A stretch of DNA of 64,000 bases from Qipengyuania sp. SS22 (GCF_025736935.1 NZ_CP107048.1:2307501-2371500); one strand, 5' to 3'. Counted from the first letter of the stretch, positions 1-8,775 are shown. Notes: generated from the sequence alone by a model not told the origin. Numbers and translations are program-made.

Positions 1-1
1 C

Positions 2-2590
2 GAGGATGCAGAGTTTCGCAGTGGCCTCGGGCGGCAATACAATACCTTCAAGGACAATCTGCTGCCCAACCTGACGCCGGGTGAGTTCGCGGACATCTAT
101 GCCGAAACGATCACCTACGGCATGTTCGCAGCGCGTCTGCACGACGATACGCTGGAGACCTTCAGCCGGCAGGAAGCACTGGAGAAGCTGCCCAAGTCGA
201 ACCCCTTCCTGCGCGGGCTTTTTCAGTACGTGGCGGGCTACGATATCCCCGACCGGTTGCGCTATGTGGTCGATGATCTGGCCGAAGTTCTCCGCGCCAG
301 CGATCCGCATTCGCTGTTCGAAGATTTCGGTAAGTTCACCGCGCGCAACGATCCCTTCATCCATTTCTACGAAACCTTCCTCGCCGCCTATAACCCGAAG
401 AAGCGCAAGAGCCGCGGCGTCTGGTACACGCCGGAGCCGGTAGTCGATTTCATCGTGCGCGCGGTTGACGATGTGCTGAAGACCGAATTCGGCATTGCCG
501 ACGGTCTGGCCGACACCGGCAAGGTGACGGTGGACTGGGACACCGGGCAGACTGACAAGAAAGCCAAGCCCGTGACGATCCGCAAGGACGTGCACCGGGT
601 GCAGATACTCGATCCGGCGACAGGCACGGGCACCTTCCTCGCCAAGACGGTGCAGACCATCGCCGACCGGGTGAAGGCGCGCGCTCCGGGCAAGTGGAGT
701 TCCTACGTCGAGGAAGACCTGCTGCCGCGCCTGCACGGCTTCGAGTTACTGATGGCCAGCTACGCCATGTGCCACATGAAGCTGGACATGCAGCTGACCG
801 AGAGCGGCTATGTGCCCAGCAAGAACCCGCCGCGCCTCTCCGTCTGGCTGACCAACGCGCTCGAACCTGCGGAGCGCGAGGTGAAGGACCTGTTTTTCCA
901 GCAGCTCGCCGACGAAGCGCGCGGCGCGAGCGAGGTGAAGCGCCAGACGCCGATCATGTGCGTTATCGGGAATCCGCCCTATTCGGGCGAGAGCGCCAAC
1001 AAGGGCGATCACATCATGGGTTTGATGGAAGCCTACAAGACGGAGCCGGGCGGCAAGGAGCGGCTAAAAGAACGCAATCCCAAGTGGGTGAATGACGATT
1101 ACGTCAAGTTCATCCGCATGAGCGAAGACCTGATCGCCAAGAACCCGTCAGGCGGCGTACTCGGCTTCATCACCAATCACGGCTATCTCGACAACCCAAC
1201 TTTTCGCGGGATGCGTTGGCACCTGCTCAAGACCTTCGACAAAATTTGGGTGCTCGACCTACACGGCAACGCCAAAAAGAAGGAGGTCAGCCCGGACGGT
1301 TCGCCGGACAAGAATGTCTTCGATATTCAGCAGGGTGTGGCGCTAATTGTTGCTGTGCGGAAGGATGCTGGTAGCGATGAGCTGGCGGAGGTTTGGCATG
1401 GCGATTTGTGGGGGAGCCGAAAGGCTAAGAGCGAGGCGCTCCGCGAGCCACCGAGAGAATCCTTTTCCTTGGTAGATACCCGCGAACCTCGTTTCGAGTT
1501 TGGCGAAGTAGATCACGAACTAGAAGCAAGATTCAGGGCGGGTTTTGGTCTCGAGAACCTTCTGCCTGTGAACTCCATTGGGATCGTCACGGGAGCGGAT
1601 TGGAAACTCGTTTCGAGTGCAAAAAGCCCCGAGATTGACCGCCAAGCTATCGGCGAAACCTACGAAGCCGAGCTAGAGCAAGGCTTCTCCTACCGCCCAT
1701 TCGAGGCAGCGAAACTGTATTATGACCGCCGTTTGATCGAACGCGACCGATACGATGTGATGCGGCACTACACCTCTATGCCAAACATTGGAATCCTGAC
1801 TACTAAGGCACATCGCGACCAGGATTTTGCGCACGCGTTTCTGACGACAAAGCTCAGTGAAGCCATTTTTCTGTCGGGAACCACAGCGAGCAATGCAATG
1901 AACCTACCCCTCTACCTCTACCCCGAAGAGGATGCCGCTCAAGCAGATGCGCTCGCGCCGACCGAGCGAACGCTCAACCTCGACCCCAAGCTCTACAGGA
2001 AGATCTGCAAGGCCGCCGGTATCGATCCTGATGACATAGCCGGACCTCAAGATGATTTCCGCGCGCCAACCGGCGATGCGCGTCCGCCTGAGATCAAGGT
2101 GTTCGACTATATATACGGCGTGTTGCACTCGCCCGATTATCGACGGACCTTCGCCGAACTCCTCAAGATCGACTTTCCGCGCATTCCTTTTCCGGCGAGC
2201 CCCGAGGTGTTCCAACACGTCAGCGAAAAAGGTGAAGCGCTGCGTCGCCTGCATCTGATGGAACCCGCCGCCATCGGTGAGGTGAATTATCCCTTCATGG
2301 GCGATGCCGAAGATGACGAGGAAGACAGTGTCGTCGCGTCCGGTCATCCGAAGCTGAAGGATGCGCGCGTCTACATCAACAAATCGCAGTATTTCGATGG
2401 TGTCCCACAAGTCGCATGGGACTTCCACATCGGCGGCTACCAGCCGGCGCAGAAATGGCTGAAGGATCGCAAGGGCCGCGCGATCTCCTACGCGGACATC
2501 GGCCACTACCAGAGCATCGTCAAAATCCTGGTCGAGACCGACCGGATCATGCGCGAGATCGAATTGCCTTTGGAGACAGAGGACGCGTGA
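2..2590 (+). CDS. Type ISP restriction-modification enzyme (C-terminal part, 5' end outside window)
   Basis: The frame is open from the first bases of the window, so the gene starts upstream and about 862 C-terminal residues are visible. Near visible residue 204 is the S-adenosylmethionine motif DPATGTGTF, and near residue 324 the adenine-methyltransferase motif NPPY. The C-terminal block with DFHIGGYQPAQKWLKDR and a final DRIMREIE segment is typical of type ISP (LlaGI-like) single-chain enzymes. In these, nuclease and helicase domains precede the methylase and target-recognition domain; those two would lie off the left edge and cannot be checked. The part at about 1250-1960 looks less GC-rich than the rest, as is common for exchanged target-recognition regions. 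A lone methylase gene is less likely given the open upstream frame. Confidence 0.88.
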   Translation, partial: EDAEFRSGLGRQYNTFKDNLLPNLTPGEFADIYAETITYGMFAARLHDDTLETFSRQEALEKLPKSNPFLRGLFQYVAGYDIPDRLRYVVDDLAEVLRASDPHSLFEDFGKFTARNDPFIHFYETFLAAYNPKKRKSRGVWYTPEPVVDFIVRAVDDVLKTEFGIADGLADTGKVTVDWDTGQTDKKAKPVTIRKDVHRVQILDPATGTGTFLAKTVQTIADRVKARAPGKWSSYVEEDLLPRLHGFELLMASYAMCHMKLDMQLTESGYVPSKNPPRLSVWLTNALEPAEREVKDLFFQQLADEARGASEVKRQTPIMCVIGNPPYSGESANKGDHIMGLMEAYKTEPGGKERLKERNPKWVNDDYVKFIRMSEDLIAKNPSGGVLGFITNHGYLDNPTFRGMRWHLLKTFDKIWVLDLHGNAKKKEVSPDGSPDKNVFDIQQGVALIVAVRKDAGSDELAEVWHGDLWGSRKAKSEALREPPRESFSLVDTREPRFEFGEVDHELEARFRAGFGLENLLPVNSIGIVTGADWKLVSSAKSPEIDRQAIGETYEAELEQGFSYRPFEAAKLYYDRRLIERDRYDVMRHYTSMPNIGILTTKAHRDQDFAHAFLTTKLSEAIFLSGTTASNAMNLPLYLYPEEDAAQADALAPTERTLNLDPKLYRKICKAAGIDPDDIAGPQDDFRAPTGDARPPEIKVFDYIYGVLHSPDYRRTFAELLKIDFPRIPFPASPEVFQHVSEKGEALRRLHLMEPAAIGEVNYPFMGDAEDDEEDSVVASGHPKLKDARVYINKSQYFDGVPQVAWDFHIGGYQPAQKWLKDRKGRAISYADIGHYQSIVKILVETDRIMREIELPLETEDA

Positions 2591-2596
2591 AGCCCG

Positions 2597-2617
2597 ACCC
2601 CGGATCAAGTCCGGGGT
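2597..2617. repeat. Palindromic intergenic repeat
   Basis: Perfect 8-bp arms ACCCCGGA and TCCGGGGT enclose a 5-nt TCAAG loop just after the restriction-modification gene, followed by GACG. From memory, this word is a common dispersed palindromic element in alphaproteobacterial intergenic DNA. There is no T run, so it is not a classic terminator, although it could protect a 3' end. Confidence 0.6.
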
Positions 2618-2645
2618 GACGGTAGCGGTGTGACGGACCGGAAGC

Positions 2646-3536
2646 CTACTCCGCCAGCAATCGCTCCGCCATCGCGCGGACTTCGGCGCCCATGTCTTCG
2701 CGTTCGAGCGCCAGGGCCAGTGTCGCCTCGACGAAGCCGGTCTTGCTGCCGCAGTCGAAGCGGCGGCCGGCGAAGGTGGCGGCGTGGAAGGGCTGGTTGC
2801 CGATCATTTTCGCCATGGCGTCGGTCAGCTGGATTTCCCCGCCCGCGCCCTTGCCCTGGTCCTTGAGCACGCCCATCACCTCGGGCTGGAGGATGTAGCG
2901 GCCTGAGATGATCTTGTTCGACGGCGCCTCGTCGACCGGGGGTTTTTCGACCAGCCCGGTCACCTCGGTCAGCGTCTCGGACAGCTGGGCGCCCGGCGCG
3001 ATCACGCCATAGCTCGACACTTCGTCATGCGGCACTTCGAGCACCGAAATCAGATTGCCGCCCACCTCTTCATAGGCTTCGACCATCTGCTTCATGCAGC
3101 CGGTGCCGCCGCCCCTGGCCGCGACCATCAGCTCGTCGGGCAGGAGGATGGCGAAGGGATCGTCGCCGACGATCGCGCGCGCGCACCAGATCGCATGGCC
3201 CAGCCCCAGCGGCACCTGCTGGCGCACGGTGATGATATCGCCCGGCGTGGCGCGGGTGGGCTCGAGCACCGAGAGGTCCTTGCCGCGCTCCGCCATGGTG
3301 GTTTCGAGTTCGAAGGCGACGTCGAAGTGCTCGACGATCGCGGTCTTGCCGCGGCCGGTGACGAAGATGATCTGCTCGATCCCCGCCTCGCGCGCCTCGT
3401 CCACCGCATACTGGATCAGCGGACGGTCGACGATCGGCAGCAATTCCTTGGGGATGGCCTTGGTCGCGGGGAGAAAGCGGGTTCCGAGACCGGCGACGGG
3501 AAACACCGCCTTCTTGATCGGTTTACGGGCTGACAT
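2646..3536 (-). CDS. galU: UTP--glucose-1-phosphate uridylyltransferase
   Basis: This 296-residue cytosolic enzyme makes UDP-glucose from UTP and glucose-1-phosphate for envelope polysaccharides. The N-terminus carries the nucleotidyltransferase signature GLGTRFLPATK (about residues 16-26) followed by IPKELLPIVDRP; the interior EKPP and GRYIL motifs and the length fit bacterial GalU. The start at 3536 was chosen over an upstream in-frame start because GGAGG lies 9 nt before it and homologues begin close to KKAVFPVAGLG. It is divergent from murA with 141 bp between the starts, so the two envelope-precursor genes may share a control region. No terminator is visible. Confidence 0.95.
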   Translation of the reverse strand: MSARKPIKKAVFPVAGLGTRFLPATKAIPKELLPIVDRPLIQYAVDEAREAGIEQIIFVTGRGKTAIVEHFDVAFELETTMAERGKDLSVLEPTRATPGDIITVRQQVPLGLGHAIWCARAIVGDDPFAILLPDELMVAARGGGTGCMKQMVEAYEEVGGNLISVLEVPHDEVSSYGVIAPGAQLSETLTEVTGLVEKPPVDEAPSNKIISGRYILQPEVMGVLKDQGKGAGGEIQLTDAMAKMIGNQPFHAATFAGRRFDCGSKTGFVEATLALALEREDMGAEVRAMAERLLAE

Positions 3537-3677
3537 CTCTGTTCCTCCTGCCTGTTTGCGCGGTCGTTTTCGCGCGAGGGGGCGCACGGGATCGGTCGAC
3601 GATACATCCGCTGGTGCGGCGCTGCGATGCTATCGTGACGCTTGCCAGCATGACGCGCGAGGGTAAAGCACGGTTCC

Positions 3678-4961
3678 ATGGACAAATTGATCATTCGCGG
3701 CGGTAACCGCCTGTCGGGGACCATCCCCATTTCGGGCGCCAAGAACGCCGCGCTCACGCTGATACCCTGCGCGTTGCTGACCGAAGAGGCGCTGACCTTG
3801 CGCAATCTCCCGCGGCTCGCCGATATCGACGGCTTCCAGCACCTGATGACGCAATTCGGCGTCAGCCATACGATCCCCGGCAAGCGGCCCGAGGAGTTCG
3901 GGCGCAATGTCACGCTCGAAGCGATGCGGATCACCAGTTCGGTCGCACCCTACGATCTGGTGCGCAAGATGCGCGCCTCGATCCTCGTGCTCGGTCCGCT
4001 GCTGGCGCGTACGGGCGAGGCGACCGTGTCGCTGCCGGGCGGCTGCGCGATCGGCAACCGCCCGATCGATCTGCATCTCAAGGTGCTCGAAGCCTTCGGC
4101 GCGCATATCGAGCTGGCGCAGGGCTATGTAAAAGCCATCGCGCCCGACGGCGGGCTGCCCGGCGGCGAATTCGACTTTCCCGTCGTCTCGGTCGGGGCGA
4201 CCGAAAATGCGCTGATGGCCGCGGTGCTGTGCAAGGGCACCAGCCGGCTGGTCAACGCCGCGCGCGAGCCCGAAATCGTCGATCTGTGCAACCTGCTCAC
4301 CGCGATGGGCGCCGAGATCGAAGGGGTCGGCACGTCCGAATTGACGATCCACGGCGTCAACAAGCTGCATGGCGCGACCTATCGCGTGATGCCCGACCGG
4401 ATCGAGGCGGGCTCCTATGCCTGCGCGGCGGCGATCACCGGCGGCGAGGTGCGGCTCGAAGGCGCCGATGCGGGCGACATGGGCTCGACGCTGCACGCGC
4501 TGCGCAACATCGGGGTCGAGATCGAAAGCGACAAGCACGGCATCAACGTGGCCGCCAATGGGCCGCTCAATGCGCATAATCTCACCACCGCGCCCTTCCC
4601 GGGGCTGGCCACCGACATGCAGGCGCAGCTGATGAGCCTGCTGACCCGCGCCGAGGGCACCAGCGTGCTCAAGGAAACGATCTTCGAGAACCGCTTCATG
4701 CATGTGCCCGAACTGGCGCGGATGGGTGCGGATATCGAGACCGAAGGGCGCACCGCGATCGTGCGCGGTCCGGTGGACCTCACCGGCGCGGAAGTGATGG
4801 CGACCGATCTGCGCGCCTCGATGAGCCTGGTGATCGCGGGGCTTGCCGCTGCAGGTGAGACCACCGTACGCCGTCTCTACCACCTCGACCGCGGGTATGA
4901 GCGGCTGGAAGAAAAGCTCCAGCTGGTCGGCGCAGATGTCGAACGGGTGGGCGACGAATGA
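3678..4961 (+). CDS. murA: UDP-N-acetylglucosamine 1-carboxyvinyltransferase
   Basis: MurA catalyses the first committed step of peptidoglycan synthesis, moving enolpyruvate from PEP to UDP-GlcNAc in the cytosol. The 427-residue length matches the family. The catalytic cysteine, the one alkylated by fosfomycin, is present as Cys123 in [16 protein letters not shown]-terminal SGAKNAAL and C-terminal [16 protein letters not shown] blocks are also conserved. The gene is divergent from galU. The next + strand gene begins 62 bp downstream, behind a short hairpin (4984-5006) that lacks a T run. Confidence 0.97.
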   Translation: MDKLIIRGGNRLSGTIPISGAKNAALTLIPCALLTEEALTLRNLPRLADIDGFQHLMTQFGVSHTIPGKRPEEFGRNVTLEAMRITSSVAPYDLVRKMRASILVLGPLLARTGEATVSLPGGCAIGNRPIDLHLKVLEAFGAHIELAQGYVKAIAPDGGLPGGEFDFPVVSVGATENALMAAVLCKGTSRLVNAAREPEIVDLCNLLTAMGAEIEGVGTSELTIHGVNKLHGATYRVMPDRIEAGSYACAAAITGGEVRLEGADAGDMGSTLHALRNIGVEIESDKHGINVAANGPLNAHNLTTAPFPGLATDMQAQLMSLLTRAEGTSVLKETIFENRFMHVPELARMGADIETEGRTAIVRGPVDLTGAEVMATDLRASMSLVIAGLAAAGETTVRRLYHLDRGYERLEEKLQLVGADVERVGDE

Positions 4962-5023
4962 GCGCTGGCTGACGGACCTTTCCGGCGATCCACGCGTTGG
5001 GTCGCCAAGGAAGGAGTTCTCAC

Positions 5024-5245
5024 ATGTTACTCAAGCTCTTGGCGCTCGGCGGTATTGGATATGCCGGCTATCGCTATCTCGAAAAGAACAAGTCCAAGGC
5101 GGCATTTGCCGACAACCAGGGCGATGCATCGATCCGCGACGCAGGTCCCGAATCGATGCGCGACAAGCCCGACGGAACCTGGACCAAGGCGGACGAGGAA
5201 AGCGACGAAAGCTTTCCCGCTAGCGATCCGCCAGCCAATTACTGA
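5024..5245 (+). CDS. Small protein with N-terminal membrane segment and ESFPASDPP tail
   Basis: A 73-residue protein of unknown function. A hydrophobic start (LLKLLALGGIGYAGYRYL) is followed by a charged middle and the C-terminal motif DESFPASDPPANY. I recall SFPASDPP tails on several small alphaproteobacterial proteins, but no function is known to me. The start at 5024 has AAGGAAGGAG about 6-12 nt upstream, whereas an earlier in-frame start at 4997 has no such site. The stop codon directly abuts the stop of the convergent gene, and this gene's terminator lies inside that neighbour. Confidence 0.75.
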   Translation: MLLKLLALGGIGYAGYRYLEKNKSKAAFADNQGDASIRDAGPESMRDKPDGTWTKADEESDESFPASDPPANY

Positions 5246-5524
5246 TCAGGCGGTTTGAACTGCCGAAGGGGCGGTTGGCGCAAGCCAGCCGCCCTTTTCA
5301 TATGTGACCAGCCAGATGCGAATCGCACCCGCCAGTCCCGGCGGGGTTTCGGCGCGGATTCGTTCGGCGTCGATCTGCGCGACCAGCGCGTTGATCGACT
5401 GGTTGCGCATCCGCGCCGCGGTGGTGAGCTTGTCCCAGAACAGCGGTTCGAGGCTGATCGAGGTGCGGTGGCCGTCGATGCGGACCGAGTATTTCTTGGG
5501 GGGATGGTAAGGGGGCATTTCCAT
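5246..5524 (-). CDS. Ribbon-helix-helix domain protein (RHH_4-like)
   Basis: A 92-residue protein whose core KYSVRIDGHRTSISLEPLFWDKL followed by RMRNQSINALVAQID fits the strand-helix-helix pattern of the short alphaproteobacterial ribbon-helix-helix family often annotated as RHH_4. Such proteins are presumed DNA binders, but targets are unknown. The last 25 or so residues run over the intrinsic terminator of the convergent small-protein gene. An alternative start two codons later (5518) is possible; neither has a clear ribosome-binding site. Confidence 0.75.
   Translation of the reverse strand: MEMPPYHPPKKYSVRIDGHRTSISLEPLFWDKLTTAARMRNQSINALVAQIDAERIRAETPPGLAGAIRIWLVTYEKGGWLAPTAPSAVQTA
5269..5298 (+). 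terminator. Intrinsic terminator of the SFPASDPP small-protein gene
   Basis: Stem arms GGGCGGTTGGC (5269-5279) and GCCAGCCGCCC (5284-5294) pair over 11 positions with one G-U, enclose a GCAA loop and are followed by TTTT. It lies 23 nt after the + strand stop and entirely within the opposite-strand ribbon-helix-helix coding sequence. Confidence 0.85.
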
Positions 5525-5611
5525 AGGCCGCGCGCCCTACAACGCCCGGGCCGGGGCCGATACGATTTTTTTGGGGTGTGCGGTGAACCGTGCCGGGCTT
5601 AGGTTTCGGGC

Positions 5612-6340
5612 ATGGCTGACGGCTATGACGCGCTTACCGAAAAGGAGAAGGAAACGCTGCGCCTGATGGCGCGGGGCCACGATGCCAAGTCGGCCGCGAG
5701 CGCGCTATCGCTCTCGGTCCACACGATCAACGAGCGGCTGCGCGCAGCGCGGCGGAAGCTGGTAGTAACCAGCAGCCGCGAGGCGGCCCGGCTGGTGCTC
5801 GACCGCGAATGCGGGACCTACGAAAATCCTGCATCCAAGGATTTGGGGGAAGACCCGCGAGCCGGTTCGGATGATCAATCGGGCAGCAGGTGCAACCGTG
5901 CCTGGCTAATCGGAGGAATCCTCATGTCCGTACTGACCGTCGCAGCGCTGCTGCTCCTCACGCCCCTCGCCTCCGATGGCGCGGGCTCTCCCGATGCCGA
6001 AACCGCGGCGCGCGACGCGGCGCTGGAGGCTGCCGCGCGCAATTGGCTGGCGCTTGGCGATGCCGGAGACTGGCAGGCGGGCTACGATACGGCCGGCGAC
6101 AGTTTCCGCTCGGCCAACAGCGTTGCGCGATGGGCCGCGGCGTCGGAACAGGCCCGGGTTCCGCTGGGCGCCGTCGTCGCGCGTAATCTGGCGACGATCC
6201 GCTACCTCAACGCGCCGCCGCATGGCTATCGGGAAGTCACCTTCCATACGCGCTTCGCCAAAAAATCCGACGCGGTGGAGACGGTCACGCTCGTGAAGGA
6301 AGACGGCCAATGGAAGGTCGTCGGGATCCTGATCGACTGA
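5612..6340 (+). CDS. LuxR-type HTH membrane protein with DUF4019 domain
   Basis: This 242-residue protein joins three parts. Residues 5-62 form a LuxR-type helix-turn-helix (LTEKEKETLRLMARGHDAKSAA, then LSVHTINERLRAARRKL). A single transmembrane segment lies at about 98-119. The C-terminal domain from about 130 fits DUF4019 (NWLALGDAGDWQAGYD, then GYREVTFHTRF and DGQWKVVGI). The likely topology is a cytoplasmic DNA-binding domain tethered to a periplasmic sensor, so it may be a one-component transmembrane regulator. Ligand and targets are unknown. I know this architecture only as an uncharacterised sphingomonad family. The ribosome-binding site is weak. Confidence 0.85.
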   Translation: MADGYDALTEKEKETLRLMARGHDAKSAASALSLSVHTINERLRAARRKLVVTSSREAARLVLDRECGTYENPASKDLGEDPRAGSDDQSGSRCNRAWLIGGILMSVLTVAALLLLTPLASDGAGSPDAETAARDAALEAAARNWLALGDAGDWQAGYDTAGDSFRSANSVARWAAASEQARVPLGAVVARNLATIRYLNAPPHGYREVTFHTRFAKKSDAVETVTLVKEDGQWKVVGILID

Positions 6341-6379
6341 ATCGACCGGGCACGGGGCGCACCGGCGGCCCAGTGCCCA

Positions 6380-7105
6380 TCAATACATATGCTGGCCGCC
6401 GTTGATGCTCATCGTCGAGCCGGTCACGAACTCGGCATGTTCGGAGCACAGGAAGCTGACCCCGCGGGCGATTTCGCTGGCCTTGCCAAGACGCCCTACG
6501 GGAATCTTGGCGACGATCTTCTCGAGCACCGGTTCGGGAACGGCGGCGACCATGTCGGTGTCGATATAGCCCGGGGCGATTGCGTTGACGGTGATCCCGA
6601 AGCGCGCGCCTTCCTGCGCCAGCGCCTTGGTGAAGCCGTGGATGCCGCTCTTGGCGGCGGCGTAATTGACCTGGCCATATTGCCCGGCCTGGCCATTGAT
6701 CGACCCGATGTTGACGATGCGGCCCCAGCCGCGTTCCTTCATTCCGGCGAAGGTGGCCTTGGCGGTGTTGAAACAGCCGCCCAGATTGGTGCGCATGACT
6801 GCGTCCCAATCGGCGTAGCTCATCTTGAGCAGCGTGCCGTCGCGGGTGATCCCGGCATTGTTGACCACCACGTCGATCGGGCCATGCTGCGCCGCAATGC
6901 TTGCGCAGGCCGCTTCGACCGCCTCGGGATCGCCGACATCGAACTTGCTTGTCGGGATGCCGGTTTCTTCGGTGAAGCGCTGGGCGGCTTCGTCATTGCC
7001 CGCGTAATTGGCGATGACGGTAAACCCCCGCTCGTCGCGCAGGCGTTCGCAGACTGCGCGGCCGATCCCGCGCGTGCCCCCGGTTACAATAGCCACCCGT
7101 GACAT
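6380..7105 (-). CDS. phaB: Acetoacetyl-CoA reductase
   Basis: A 241-residue short-chain dehydrogenase with the cofactor loop TGGTRGIG (residues 8-15), the NNAG motif (82-85) and the catalytic Ser135, Tyr148 and Lys152 in GSINGQAGQYGQVNYAAAK. The IGSINGQAGQ block and the C-terminal NGGQHMY are typical of PhaB, which reduces acetoacetyl-CoA to (R)-3-hydroxybutyryl-CoA with NADPH for polyhydroxyalkanoate synthesis. GGGGAG precedes the start. PHA synthase is not in the window, but the depolymerase phaZ is. FabG is a less likely alternative. Confidence 0.92.
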   Translation of the reverse strand: MSRVAIVTGGTRGIGRAVCERLRDERGFTVIANYAGNDEAAQRFTEETGIPTSKFDVGDPEAVEAACASIAAQHGPIDVVVNNAGITRDGTLLKMSYADWDAVMRTNLGGCFNTAKATFAGMKERGWGRIVNIGSINGQAGQYGQVNYAAAKSGIHGFTKALAQEGARFGITVNAIAPGYIDTDMVAAVPEPVLEKIVAKIPVGRLGKASEIARGVSFLCSEHAEFVTGSTMSINGGQHMY

Positions 7106-7225
7106 AGTCGATTCTCCCCAGCATTCCCTAGCGTTGCCGCGAGCCTAGGCCAGCGACAGGGCGCGCGCAAAGCCTCAACGCCCAAGCGGCGCTGCGGTGC
7201 AATCGTATTTTCGGGTGGGGCTTGC

Positions 7226-7990
7226 TTAGAAGCTGACGCGCGTGCCGACGTAGACGGCCTGATCGTCCTCGAGCCCGTCGGTCAGCGGGGCGAGCCGGTT
7301 GTTATCTTTCGACAGGCGGACACCGGCGGTCACGTTGACGTTGCCGACCACGCGATAGGAAGTGCTGAGGTCGACGCTCTGGTTGCCCGAGCCTTCGAGC
7401 GTACGCGGCGAGCGACCGGCCTTGTCTTCCTTCTCGAGCGCGAGGCGCGAATCGAAGCGGCCCGGCTTGGCGGGCTTGTCGCCCTTGTCGAGGGCGAAGC
7501 TGGCGAGGTCGGGCATGCCCATGTCGCGCAGGCCGACCGAGACGGCCGCCGGTTTGGCGGGCTGGGCAAAGCTTTGGTAGCCGCGCGCCACACCCAGATT
7601 GTAGCTCGTCTGGCTGATCGCCAGCACGCGTTCGCGGCCGTCGGCAGTGCCGGCCGAATCGATCGCGCTGCGGACCGAGATCGCGCGGGCCATGGCATCG
7701 TCGACGCGGACCGCCACGGTCACGGTGCGGTCCTTGGTCAGCACTGGTTTGTTCGCCGGAGTGAACCGCAGGCCGTCTTCACCCATTACGGCGGCGACGC
7801 GCGCAGCGAGCTGCGGATCGACCTTGGCCGGGGTAAAGCGCAAATAGGATACGGTTTCGGGAAGCTCCGCTGCCGCACTGGACTGCACCACGGCAAGACC
7901 GGCGGCGGGTATCGTCAGCGACAGACCGGCAACAGCCAGCGCCGCGGGTACGAACCGCGCCTTGCCCTGACTTTTCACCGAACGTGCCAT
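7226..7990 (-). CDS. Exported protein of unknown function
   Basis: A 254-residue protein with a basic N-terminus and a signal-like segment (about residues 12-41, ending near SSAAAELP). A middle part follows with two RFTPA repeats (SYLRFTPAKV and GLRFTPANKP) and KDRTVTVAVRVDDAMARA. The tail (DLSTSYRVVGNVNVTAGVRLSKDNNR to VYVGTRVSF) has alternating strands and a terminal phenylalanine, as seen in outer-membrane beta structures. I do not recognise the family. A perfect -35-like TTGACA lies upstream on the same strand, but no convincing -10 follows it. Confidence 0.75.
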   Translation of the reverse strand: MARSVKSQGKARFVPAALAVAGLSLTIPAAGLAVVQSSAAAELPETVSYLRFTPAKVDPQLAARVAAVMGEDGLRFTPANKPVLTKDRTVTVAVRVDDAMARAISVRSAIDSAGTADGRERVLAISQTSYNLGVARGYQSFAQPAKPAAVSVGLRDMGMPDLASFALDKGDKPAKPGRFDSRLALEKEDKAGRSPRTLEGSGNQSVDLSTSYRVVGNVNVTAGVRLSKDNNRLAPLTDGLEDDQAVYVGTRVSF

Positions 7991-8325
7991 CGCGAACGAG
8001 CTTCCCTTGTTTCTCGGGACTAAAGGCAGAACCGCCCTGAACGGTTCCTGACTTTTTCACCCTGGCGGGGCGAGTCCCTTGTTTGTCAAAGCCAAGGTAG
8101 CACTCGCGCACCCGATGGCCAGCTTTTCCACAGGGGGGACGTGCAATTGGCGAAAAGTGTTGCGCAGTATCCACAAGCACTTGGCTGCCGGTGAGTAGAC
8201 CGCGCGCATGGATTAAGCCCGCATTCACGCGTGGAAGGCTGTTTGGGCCGCCGACGGCCTATGCCTTGCTCCCAAGCGTGCAGGCTTTATAGAGCCAAGC
8301 AATCTGCAGGATACCAAGGATCGAC
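7991..8325. other. 335-bp intergenic region between divergent genes, with two DnaA-box-like words
   Basis: No open frame or RNA gene is evident. Two same-orientation 9-mers, TTTTCCACA (8124-8132) and GTATCCACA (8167-8175), each differ at one position from the DnaA box TTATCCACA and are spaced 43 bp apart. The region must hold the promoters of both the exported protein and the DUF3576-leuS operon, but no clear -35/-10 pair is visible. Confidence 0.4.
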
Positions 8326-8775
8326 ATGAGCGCTTTCGCAACCATCCGCCGCCCCGCAACCATCGCCGTAGCGACCGCCGCCTCGCTGGGCCTCGCGGCA
8401 TGCGGTGGCGGTCGTGAGCGGCCGCAGGCGGACGTTGCCGCGGCGCAGGTCACCACCATCGGGGTCAATTCCTACCTCTGGCGCGCTTCGCTCGACGCAG
8501 TGAGCTTTGCCCCGCTGCTCCAGGCCGACAGCAATGGCGGGGTGATCGTGACCGACTGGTATGCCAATCCGAGCAATCCGGGCGAACGCGTCAAGATGAC
8601 CGTTACCATCCTCGATTCGGACCTGCGCGCCGATGCGCTGCGCGTGGCCGCCAGCCGCCAGGTCAACCAGTCGGGCACTTGGGTCGACGCGCCGGTTCAG
8701 GCCGCGACCGTGCAGAAGCTGGAAGACATCATCCTGACCAAGGCGCGCGAACTGCGCCGCGAAGCGGTCAGCTGA
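8326..8775 (+). CDS. DUF3576 family lipoprotein
   Basis: A 149-residue protein with a lipoprotein signal ending in LGLAAC (Cys26) and a DUF3576 core: IGVNSYLWRASLDAVSF, GGVIVTDWY, ERVKMTV, LRADALRV and a final KLEDIILTKARELR. In alphaproteobacteria this family commonly sits directly before leuS, lptE and holA, as here. That suggests a conserved envelope-associated role, but the function is unknown. It is probably attached to a membrane facing the periplasm. A short hairpin (8783-8101 region downstream, arms GGCGCT and AGCGCC at 8783-8788 and 8796-8801) separates it from leuS. Confidence 0.9.
   Translation: MSAFATIRRPATIAVATAASLGLAACGGGRERPQADVAAAQVTTIGVNSYLWRASLDAVSFAPLLQADSNGGVIVTDWYANPSNPGERVKMTVTILDSDLRADALRVAASRQVNQSGTWVDAPVQAATVQKLEDIILTKARELRREAVS

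Noticed and set aside
6348..6378. GGGCAC/GTGCCC inverted repeat between the LuxR-like gene and phaB as a bidirectional terminator
   Set aside because: The stem is only 6 bp with a 19-nt loop and no T run on either strand.
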